DNA of 64,000 bases from Flavobacteriaceae bacterium R38 (GTDB lineage: Bacteria > Bacteroidota > Bacteroidia > Flavobacteriales > Flavobacteriaceae): assembly GCA_009901575.1 (NCBI GenBank), contig WXYP01000006.1:1-64000 (forward strand). Reading direction: 5' to 3'. The notes beneath the pieces are model-generated. The model was not told the DNA's origin. It saw nothing but the letters and a program-made list of their open reading frames with translations, and ran no database searches. The position numbers were made by a program, and so were the translations under genes. Positions 8,669 through 18,300 of the stretch are shown piece after piece. Each line of letters starts with the position of its first letter. The stretch's first letter is position 1.

Positions 8669-9880
8669 ATGAATTATCATGAGACTATTAGTTGGATGTT
8701 TGGGAGATTGCCCATGTATCAACAACAAGGAAAAACGGCTTTTAAAGATAAATTAAACGGAATTCTATCCTTTTCAGATCATTTAAAACATCCGGAAAAA
8801 ACATTTAAATCTATTCATGTAGCAGGGACAAATGGCAAGGGATCTACAAGTCACATGATTTCTTCTATATTACAGGAAGCAGGATATAAGGTCGGGTTGT
8901 ATACATCTCCTCATTTAAAAGATTTCAGAGAACGTATTAAGATCAACGGTAAAGAAGTTTCTGAAAACTTTGTTACACAGTTTATAGCAGAAAACAAATT
9001 GTTCCTGGAAGAACATGATTTGTCATTTTTTGAAATGACAGTAGGAATGGCCTTTGATTATTTTTCTAGAGAAGAGATTGATATAGCTGTTATTGAAGTA
9101 GGTTTGGGAGGAAGGTTAGATTCTACAAATATTATAAACCCGGAAATATCTGTGATCACTAATATTGGACTGGATCATACAGACATGCTGGGCGATACCC
9201 TGGAGAAGATAGCTGGAGAAAAAGCAGGAATAATAAAACCTTTTGTTCCGGTGGTAGTAGGAGAATACAATGAAGAAACTTTTCCTGTGTTTGAACAAAT
9301 TGCAAAAGATAAAGCTGCTTCACTAATTTTGGCAGAAGAGTTAGTAGAGGAATCGTATAAACTAGATTTAAAAGGAAATTATCAATCGAAGAATAGTAAA
9401 ACAGCCGTTGCGGCTATTCGTAAACTTCCTGGTTTTAATATTTCGGAATTCTATATTAATAACGGATTGCAAAATGTAATAAAAAATACAGGACTTAAGG
9501 GGAGATGGCAACTATTACAAGAGTCTCCTAAAATTATATGTGATACGGCTCATAATAAGGAAGGTTTAGAATTAATAGCCGAGCAATTAAATAAAGAAGT
9601 TTTTGATAATTTACATATTGTTTTGGGTGTTGTTAAAGATAAAAACCTGGAAAAGATATTACCTCTTTTTCCAAAAGATGCTAAATATTATTTTTGTACC
9701 CCAAATATTAATAGGGCAAAAGCGGCTAAAGAGCTTATGGAAAAAGCAGCCGAATATGATTTGAGAGGTGATGTATTTAATACAGTTACAGAAGCTTATA
9801 TGGATGCAAAGGATAAAGCTAAAAAAGAAGATCTCATCTATATTGGAGGAAGTACTTTTGTGGTAGCAGAAATTCTTTAA
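8669..9880 (+). CDS. folC: Bifunctional folylpolyglutamate synthase/dihydrofolate synthase
   Basis: The 403-residue protein belongs to the Mur ligase superfamily. VAGTNGKGSTSHM near residues 51-63 is the FolC P-loop, and EVGLGGRLDSTN and ITNIGLDHTDMLG are signature regions of the family. It adds glutamate to folates and may also join dihydropteroate to glutamate. The start lies 8 bp after the TonB-type stop codon, so it is probably read with that operon. The tRNA-Val promoter begins just after its end. Confidence 0.93.
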   Translation: MNYHETISWMFGRLPMYQQQGKTAFKDKLNGILSFSDHLKHPEKTFKSIHVAGTNGKGSTSHMISSILQEAGYKVGLYTSPHLKDFRERIKINGKEVSENFVTQFIAENKLFLEEHDLSFFEMTVGMAFDYFSREEIDIAVIEVGLGGRLDSTNIINPEISVITNIGLDHTDMLGDTLEKIAGEKAGIIKPFVPVVVGEYNEETFPVFEQIAKDKAASLILAEELVEESYKLDLKGNYQSKNSKTAVAAIRKLPGFNISEFYINNGLQNVIKNTGLKGRWQLLQESPKIICDTAHNKEGLELIAEQLNKEVFDNLHIVLGVVKDKNLEKILPLFPKDAKYYFCTPNINRAKAAKELMEKAAEYDLRGDVFNTVTEAYMDAKDKAKKEDLIYIGGSTFVVAEIL

Positions 9881-9898
9881 TTTTTTACCTTTATTATT

Positions 9899-9928
9899 TT
9901 GGAAGATTGAAAAACTGTTCTATATTTG
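9899..9928 (+). promoter_or_regulatory. Promoter of tRNA-Val
   Basis: TTG at 9899-9901 and TATATTTG at 9921-9928 are separated by 19 nt, an excellent match to the Bacteroidota consensus TTG-N(17-23)-TAnnTTTG. The tRNA begins 20 nt downstream. Confidence 0.8.
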
Positions 9929-9947
9929 CATCCGCATTCAGGCAAGA

Positions 9948-10022
9948 GGGCGATTAGCTCAGTTGGTTTAGAGCACCTGCCTTACAAGCAGGGGGTCGTA
10001 GGTTCGAATCCTACATCGCCCA
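9948..10022 (+). tRNA. tRNA-Val (anticodon TAC)
   Basis: A full cloverleaf: acceptor GGGCGAT/ATCGCCC, D arm GCTC/GAGC, anticodon stem CCTGC/GCAGG with loop CTTACAA (anticodon TAC), and T arm GTAGG/CCTAC with TTCGAAT. The discriminator is A. A full CCA end is not encoded (the gene is followed by CATCG), so it would be added after transcription. Confidence 0.97.
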
Positions 10023-10030
10023 CATCGATA

Positions 10031-10062
10031 AAAGATCCACACTTTAGTGTGGATCTTTTTAT
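10031..10062 (+). terminator. Terminator after tRNA-Val
   Basis: A 12-bp perfect stem (AAAGATCCACAC / GTGTGGATCTTT) around a TTTA loop ends in a T-rich tail directly behind the tRNA. Confidence 0.9.
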
Positions 10063-10327
10063 TTACGAAAAACTCAAAATTAATATTTGGAGATTTAGAA
10101 AGAAATAAGAAGTGTGAAATGAAAAAGATACTTTGTGATTTTCTGTTTGTAAACATGAGTTTGGATAGGTTTATGATCCACTAATCGATAAAATCTGACG
10201 CTTTACTTCCGTATTTAAGCAAGCTCTTGATTTTTATATATCTTAGATTTCAAATTAATAGGTGATTTTCTATATCCTTATGAAAAGGTAGAAGATATGT
10301 TTAACTTTTTCCAAAATAGTTATAGTG

Positions 10328-11170
10328 ATGCGTAAAATCAGAGCTTTCTTTGTTGAAATACTTGCCAGTACTTTTGGTAATATGATGGTCTTGCTGAGGC
10401 CTGAAAAAGCACGTCAGTTATCAAAAGAAGGGGTTACTTTAGTATTAAATAATTTAAGTTTAACAGAACGCTTAATGCGTAGAGCTATACTAAAGAAAGT
10501 TGAAAAGAAAGAAGATTTTGAAACATTGGCAGAGTTGCACCAAAATTATTGGACGAATCAGGGATCTGATTTTTTTGAAGCTATGAATGATACTTTTGAA
10601 AAAAACTTCCTGCCAGATTGTTCATTTATTTTTGAACTTCTAAAAAAAGAATTGTCAAATCAACCAAAAGTGTTTAATACGTTGGTAGAAATTGGAACAG
10701 GAAATGGTAATGTTTTAGAATATTTAAGCTCAGAATTTCCGGAAATTGACCATTTTATAGGGATAGATCTTAGCCCGGTTCAGATTGATATGAATAATAA
10801 GAAATTCCATGAAGACCAAAGGCTTGAATTTGTAGCTTCAGATGGTTTTGAATGGGTTAAGAAACACGGTAAAGCCAATACTATTTTTGTAACCTCGAGA
10901 GGTGTACTGGAATATTTTACAGAAGACAGATTACAAACATTTTTAAAAGAAGTGGATAATTTGGGGAAAACTATTTTTATAGCCATTGAGCCTAATGGTA
11001 CAGATCATGATTTAAAAACTAATCCTGGTTCTCAACTTTATGGGCCTGAACGCTCATTTTCACATAATTACCCTAAACTATTTAAAAATGCAGGTTTTAG
11101 TTTATGGCATTTATCTTATAAACCTTTCGACGAATCTTCTATACAGAGTTTTGTAGGAGCAAAGAATTAA
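10328..11170 (+). CDS. Class I SAM-dependent methyltransferase, substrate unknown
   Basis: About 280 residues. Motif I is visible as LVEIGTGNGNVLEYL in mid-protein, followed by FIGIDLSPVQI (motif II region), as in class I methyltransferases. The N-terminal third is basic and has no domain I recognise. An in-frame GTG precedes this ATG; ATG is preferred. It stands alone between the tRNA-Val terminator and a convergent membrane-protein gene. Nothing in the sequence names its substrate. It lies about 1.2 kb before the NRPS/PKS genes, but an opposite-strand gene separates them, so membership in that cluster is unlikely. Confidence 0.75.
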   Translation: MRKIRAFFVEILASTFGNMMVLLRPEKARQLSKEGVTLVLNNLSLTERLMRRAILKKVEKKEDFETLAELHQNYWTNQGSDFFEAMNDTFEKNFLPDCSFIFELLKKELSNQPKVFNTLVEIGTGNGNVLEYLSSEFPEIDHFIGIDLSPVQIDMNNKKFHEDQRLEFVASDGFEWVKKHGKANTIFVTSRGVLEYFTEDRLQTFLKEVDNLGKTIFIAIEPNGTDHDLKTNPGSQLYGPERSFSHNYPKLFKNAGFSLWHLSYKPFDESSIQSFVGAKN

Positions 11171-11185
11171 GGTTTACAGGTAAAC

Positions 11186-11974
11186 TTATGCCATTTTTAT
11201 GGTTTCTCTTTTCTTTATCGGATTCATAAAATACATAAAGCCTAGCATTGCCAGAAAATAGATAGTAGCAAATAACGAATATGTTGGAATTCCTCCTGTG
11301 GTTGGAGAAACCGGAAGTATTAATAAAGACATATTTAACATATATTGTAATATCCATACACAAATTCCGCTTTTGGTTTGCGCATAAATAACAGTACACA
11401 TTCCTGCTGCTCCCATCATGTTTAAAAATAACGGCCATAAAGGAAGGTCTAAGATAACACCTGTGTTAATGGTTACGGAGGGAACCCACCACAAAGCCCA
11501 AAAGAAACCTATAATCTGACTTGCGTAAAAAGGTTTCATGATTTTAGATAACGTGCGAATGGAATAACTGACCCATACAACTTCACCCATAAATGCCCAG
11601 GTCAATAAGAAAAAACTAGTTTTGAAAGGAGGAATGCTGAATTTTAATGAGGATAAAAAATCGGTTTCATTATAAAAAGATTTCAAGAATAATGTAAAAG
11701 CCGCTATTGTTAATGAGAATAGTAAGCCAAATAAATACCATTTAGGGTTGATTTTCCATTTTAGCATAGGTCTAAAGACATCTTTTATACCCTTATTTCC
11801 CCTGGTGAATTTTACAATGCAAATTAATAAGAATAATAGTGCGTAAAAACGACCATGAGTGTAAACAAAACCAGTAATTATTCCTTTGCTGTTAGCAATA
11901 GTAATTAAAGTGTTAATTATTGGGGCTAGTACTAAAAATATCCAAATCTCATATTTTTTTATAAAATTCCTCAT
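11186..11974 (-). CDS. CPBP-fold membrane protein lacking the protease residues
   Basis: A 262-residue protein with about 7-8 membrane helices. The segments GEVVWVSYSIR, FFWALWWVPS and LQYMLN line up well with the three CPBP (CAAX-type, ABI family) intramembrane protease motifs GEEIGWRGYLL, WALWHLP and LLHASxN. However, the second Glu, the Arg and both metal/catalytic His residues are replaced; only the first Glu remains. I infer a catalytically inactive CPBP homologue, perhaps a scaffold or immunity-type protein. The gene is convergent with the methyltransferase gene (15 bp apart) and divergent from the NRPS/PKS gene across a 363-bp spacer. Confidence 0.6.
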   Translation of the reverse strand: MRNFIKKYEIWIFLVLAPIINTLITIANSKGIITGFVYTHGRFYALLFLLICIVKFTRGNKGIKDVFRPMLKWKINPKWYLFGLLFSLTIAAFTLFLKSFYNETDFLSSLKFSIPPFKTSFFLLTWAFMGEVVWVSYSIRTLSKIMKPFYASQIIGFFWALWWVPSVTINTGVILDLPLWPLFLNMMGAAGMCTVIYAQTKSGICVWILQYMLNMSLLILPVSPTTGGIPTYSLFATIYFLAMLGFMYFMNPIKKRETIKMA

Positions 11975-12337
11975 GACTTTTGTTTAATTTATAGGTGATA
12001 ATATTGGCTGTTTGTGCTTGAAAATTAATAAATATAGTTTATTAAATAAATTGATTAATTTTAATGTGTTGTAATTCAACGATTTTTATAGCAAAGTAAG
12101 GAAAAATTGTCAGTTTTGACTGGATATTTATTATTCTTGTGATAGAAAATTATACTTCTCCCATATAAGTTAAAGTCAGATTGTTAATAGCATATATAGT
12201 AAAATTAATAGATGCATAATTAAGTTCATTAGATATTTTTTGATTGCGGCTATGAAACGTTTTAATTATTCGAAGTGCTGAATCAATTGTTTTTATTTAA
12301 TGGTTTTGATTAAAAAATGATTAAAAAAATATAAGAG
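11975..12337. promoter_or_regulatory. Intergenic region upstream of the NRPS/PKS gene
   Basis: This 363-bp, very AT-rich spacer separates divergent genes and must hold the promoter of the biosynthetic operon and probably that of the CPBP-like gene. I found no exact TAnnTTTG box at a convincing distance and no clear operator palindrome or small ORF. The sequence AAGAGATG at the NRPS start offers only a weak ribosome site. Confidence 0.4.
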
Positions 12338-15300
12338 ATGAAATCTACTTATATCATACAAGGACCAACGTTAGAATATCCGAAATTGACATTGCATGAA
12401 CTTCTTGAGAAGCAAGGAGTAGCTAACCCTGAAGCTGTTGCTCTTCAATTTGGGGATGAGAAGATTTATTACGACGAATTAATAAAGAGAATAAATAAGA
12501 CTGCTCGTTATTTACGAGACAGAGGTATTCGTCCTCACCAAATTATTGCACTTTCTTTAGATAGATCTCCAGAATTGATTATTTCGATTTTTGCAATTTT
12601 ACAATGCGGAGCTGCATATGTACCTATTGATACTGCTTATCCTAAAAAGAGGGTTGAAATGATCATTGCCGATTCGAAAGCAAGTTTTATGATCAGTAAA
12701 TCTTTCGAAAATCATATTTTAGATACATCAAAAAATATTTTTCTTGAAGATATTATAAAAGAACGGGATAATTTTCCGAAAAACCCCCTTGATTTAGACG
12801 TATCACCGCAATCTGTTGCCTATATCATTTACACTTCAGGTTCTACAGGGAAACCTAAAGGAGTTCAGGTTTCTCACTTAAATACTATTAATCTTATTTA
12901 TTCTATGGGCAAAGCACCTGGAATTAATAAAGATGATAAAATTTTTGCTGTTACTACAATTTCATTTGATGCCATGGTAATGGAAACATTTCTCCCTTTA
13001 ATACATGGGGCATGCGTAGTGCTGGTAGATGAAGAAACAAGGCTTGATGGAGAGGTGCTTTTAAAAAAGGCTTTTGAAGATGATATCACAATGATGTGGG
13101 GTACTCCCAGCATATGGCAAATACTTTTAGATTCTGGTTGGGAAAAGCCACTGCATATTAAAGCATTAATCGGAGGCGAGCCTGTTCCTTTGAACCTGGC
13201 TCGAAAACTTATAGGCCTTTGTAGTGAATTGTGGAATATTTACGGACCAACGGAGACCACTGTATGTGCGTTTCTGACAAAGATTACTAAGAATGATGAT
13301 CCGATAACTATAGGTAGGCCAGTTGCTAATGCACATGCTTATTTATTGGACGAAAATGGAAGTCCGATAAAAGAAGGAGAAGTAGGAGAGATTGCCATAG
13401 GTGGAGACGGAGTATCTTTAGGGTATTTAAATCGGCCTGAGTTGACCGAAGAACGTTTTGTGGAGGATTCTTTTCTTTCTGAGAAAGAAGGTAGAATGTA
13501 TTTATCGGGTGATTTGGGAAAACTATTGCCTAATGGTCAGGTACAATGTTTGGGACGTCGAGATCATCAGGTTAAAGTAAGAGGGCATCGTATCGAATTA
13601 GGAGAAATTGAAGCGGTACTTGATACTTTTTTGGATATTAAAAAAAATACAGTAGTAGTCAGTAATTTGATTGGAGGAGAACCAAAATTAGTTGCTTACT
13701 TGCAATCGGCTACATTAGAGCAAGATACTAATGCTATTCGAAATCAGCTTGAAGAAATCTTACCTGATTATATGATTCCTTCAATTTTCATGTGGGTTGA
13801 TGAGTTTCCTATTACTACTAATGGAAAAATTGATAAAGAAAAGCTGCCTGCTCCAGAATATGTCAGGCCGGATTCTGCACCTTTATTTAAAAAACCACGA
13901 ACAAAATTAGAAAAAGATATAGCATCGATATGGAGTGAACATCTGCAAATACCTGGTATTGGTATTGATGATAACTTTTTTGAAATGGGAGGAACCTCAT
14001 TGCTTACTCAAAAAGTAGCTACATTGATGAGACGACGTCTAAAGCTAAAAGTTCCGGTAACAAAAATTTATCAGTATCCGACCATAGCACTATTATCTGA
14101 TTACCTGGAAGAAAGTTCTAAAGAAGATTCTTTTACAGATTATACTACACAAAGAAAAGATAAAATATCCGGAGATGTAGCTATCATTGGAATGGCAGGA
14201 AGATTTCCAGGCGCAACATCCATTGAAGAATTATGGGAAGTATTAAAAGAAGGTAAAGAAACGATTTCGTTTTTCACTTCGGAAGAATTAGATAAGCATA
14301 TTCCTGAAACGCTAAGGAATGATCCTCTTTATGTAAAAGCTAGAGGCATTGTGCCCTCGGCTAAAAACTTTGATGCCAGGTTTTTTGGGATAAACCCCAA
14401 GCTTGCAGAGGCAATGGATCCGCAACAACGTTTATTCCTGGAAATAGCCTGGGAAACCCTTGAACAGTCAGGATATCTCCCCAAGCATTATAAGGGAAGC
14501 ATAGGTGTTTATGCGGGAACCGGAACCAATACGTATTATAAAAATAATGTCCTGCCTAATAAAGAATTACTAAATCAGGTAGGTGTCCTTCCTGCAAATA
14601 CAGTTAATGAAAAAGATTATATTTCTTCCCGTACAGCTTATCACTTAAATTTAAAAGGACCTGCGGTGAGCGTACAATCTGCTTGTTCTACTTCGTTACT
14701 GGCTATTGCCGAAGCAGTTGAGGCGATAAGAAACAGTCAGTGTGATGTTGCTTTAGCAGGAGGCTCAAGTATAACTGCTCCAATTTATAGCGGACACCTG
14801 TATCAGGAGGGTTCAATGCTTAGTTCTGATGGGCATTGCCGTACTTTTGATGCTGATGCCAAAGGAACAGTATTTAGTGACGGAGCAGGAGTTGTTCTTC
14901 TAAAAAGCCTGGAAAATGCAAAACGAGATGGAGATTTTATTTACGGACTCATAAAAGGTGTAGGTATTAATAACGATGGTGGTGGTAAAGGCAGTTTTAC
15001 AGCACCTAGTGTAGAAGGACAAGCCGATGCCATTAGCAGAGCACTTTATGACGCCCAGGTTTCTCCTTCGTCTATAAGTTATCTGGAAGCACATGGCACA
15101 GCTACTCCTTTAGGGGATCCTATTGAAATGGAAGGACTTCATACGGCTTTTGGAGAACAAGATCAAAAAAACTATTGTGCCATAGGTTCTATAAAAAGTA
15201 ATATGGGACATCTTACCGCAGCAGCAGGGGTTGCAGGTTTGATTAAAACTGTTTTGGCGATGAACCATCGTCAAATTCCAGCCTCTTTAGGGTTTTCAAA

Positions 15301-18300
15301 ACCTAACCCGGCAATCGATTTTGAAAATAGTCCTTTTTATGTCAATGCACAATTGAGTGATTGGAAATCTTTAGAAACTCGCAGAGCCGGAATAAGTTCA
15401 TTTGGGGTTGGAGGGACTAATGTTCATGTTGTTGTAGAAGAATATAATATGAAACCTGAACCCTCTGGTTCTAGCAGACCTGTACAACTATTACCTTGGT
15501 CTGCAAAATCGGAAACCAGTTTAGATAAATATGGAAATGTGTTAGCAGATTATTTAAGTAAGAATGATTCGCTATCCTTAGCTGATGTTGCATATTCCCT
15601 TAAAACTACCAGAGATAGTTTTAAACAGCGTCAATTTGTTATGGCAGAAACTGGAAATGAAGCTATTCAAACGCTGCTTAATAAAGAAAAAAACAATTTA
15701 AATTTTGCTACATTAAATGTAGTTCCTAATGAAGTTGCTTTCCTGTTTCCCGGGCAGGGAGCGCAATATTTACAAATGGGAAAAGCACTTTATGAACATG
15801 AAGAGGTTTTTAAAGATGCTATTGATCGTTGTGCAGAGATTTTACTGGAAGAGTTTCATTTTGATATCAGGAAAATTATTTATCCGGAACATAATACTCC
15901 GGATGCAGAAATGGTTTTAAAAGATACACAATACACGCAACCTGCCTTGTTTGTTGTAGAATATGCACTTGCTCAATTATGGCTGGACTGGGGAATTCAA
16001 CCTACAGTGCTTTGCGGGCATAGTATCGGAGAATTTGTTGCTGCTCATCTGGCAGGTGTATTTACTTTAAAAGATGCATTATTGCTCGTTGCTATTCGTG
16101 GTAAACTGGTAAGTCAGCTGCCGGGAGGTAGTATGTTATCAGTACGGATGACTCTAAATGATTTATCTCAAATATTGCCTGAAACACTTTCTGTAGCAGC
16201 TGTAAATTCAGATCAGTTATGTGTAGTTTCAGGAGAGGATAATGTCGTTGACGCGTTTTCTAAAGTTTTAGAGGAGAAAGAAATTCCTAACAGGTTACTT
16301 TTGACGAGTCATGCTTTTCATTCTACAATGATGGATCCTGTTTTGAAAGAATTTGAAGCAGAAGTCAAAAAAGCAACATTAAATCTTCCTCAGTTACCTA
16401 TTATTTCTACAGTAACAGGCAAAATACTTAGCAATGCTGAAGCCACAGACCCGGGATATTGGACAAATCACCTTAGAGCAACCGTCCGTTTTTCAGATGC
16501 GATGGATACTGCACTTGAATTAGAAGATATACTGTTTTTAGAAGTGGGGCCTGGTCGTGCATTAACAACGTTATCACAACAAAAAAAGAATGCAAAATCG
16601 GCTACTTCTATTTCGAGTTTGGTAATGCCTGGAGAAAATCAAAATTCTTATCATACAGTTTTAAAAGCTTTAGGACAACTCTGGTTGAACGGAATAGAGC
16701 CAGATTGGAAAGCTTTTTATAAAAAGGAGTCCAGGAAGAAAGTTGTATTACCAGCATATGCATTTGACAGGAAACTTTGTTGGGTAGATCCGCCACTTAA
16801 TCAGGCAGCTACTGAAAATACAAATCCATCAATTGAACTCAATATTAATCAACCAAAACAATCTATACAACCTCAAATGAATACAGTTCAAAAACCAAAT
16901 AGAAAAGGAATCATTCTGGAAAAAGTTTCAGAAATAATTCTGAATACCTCGGGAGTCGAGTTAACACCTTCAGAATATGACTATAGTTTTTTAGAACTAG
17001 GCCTGGATTCCCTGGTTTTAACTCAAATGGCGATTACTTGTAAAAATGAGTTTAAAACACCAATTACTTTTCGTCAGTTAAATGATGAATTTGGGACACC
17101 TGATCTTCTGGCCGGTTATTTAGATGAAAACTTACCTCCTGAGCGTTTTGCTCCGGAGCCACAAGTAGCTGTCACCAACATTCCGACATCTAATGAAGTG
17201 CCCGGAATGCAAGTTCAAACAAATGCTTTAAATACAGGTTCATATACAAATAATGGTTCTGCAATAGATCTCATTGCTCAGCAACTTCAATTGTTAGGGA
17301 AGCAGTTAGAATTACTCAGAAACGGTAATTCTGCACCACCTCCCGGAGCGATTAACCCATTGCTTAACAAGGAAGAAAAACCAAAAACGGTGACTCCTCC
17401 TCATCCATATGTAGAAACACATAATAAAGAACTGCGTACTACAAAAGAGATTAAAGAACATAAAAAACCTTTTGGAGCTTCACCTAGAATTGAAAGACAA
17501 GCATCGGAACTTGATGATGAACAACAAACTTTTTTAGAAAAATTAATCTCCAGTTACAATAAAAAAACAGGAGAAAGTAAGGCTTATACGCAAAAACATA
17601 GAGCATATATGGCAGATCCGAGAGTAGTTTCAGGATTTAAGCCATTAACAAAAGAGCTGGTATATCCAATTGTTGTAAAAACATCATCAGGGAATCGTCT
17701 TTGGGATTTGGACGGAAATGAATACATCGATACTTTAAATGGGTTTGGTTCCTGTTTGTTTGGACATCAACCAGATTTTATCAAAGAAGCTTTACACAAA
17801 CAAGTTGATCTTGGTTTTGAGGTAGGACCGCAACATCCTCTGGCAGGTGAAGTTTGTGAATTACTTTGTGAGTTTACAGGCCATGAACGTGCAGCATTAT
17901 GTAATACAGGATCAGAAGCGGTATTGGGTGCAATGCGAATTGCGAGAACAGTTACCGGAAGATCGCTTATTATTGCATTTACAGGATCTTATCACGGAAT
18001 AAATGATGAAGCCCTGGTAAGAGGATCAAAAGCATTGAAAACCTTCCCGGCAGCAGCAGGAATATTACCCGGAGCAGTTCAAAATATATTGCTGCTTGAT
18101 TATGGTACAGATGAAAGCTTAGCGATCATACGAGAGCGTGCACATGAAGTAGCTGCAGTTCTTGTAGAACCAGTACAAAGCCGTAGGCCAGAATTTCAGC
18201 CTATAGATTTTCTTAAAGAAGTTCGTGAGATTACAAAAACATCAGAAAGCTTATTGATTTTTGATGAAATCATCACAGGATTTAGGATGCATCCGGGGGG

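Noticed and set aside
9926-10156. Two roughly 60-residue frames over the tRNA-Val gene
   Set aside because: They coincide with the tRNA and its terminator; no protein evidence.
10328-11170. Methyltransferase as a tailoring enzyme of the NRPS/PKS product
   Set aside because: An opposite-strand gene and a long spacer separate it from the synthetases, and nothing links it to a peptide substrate.
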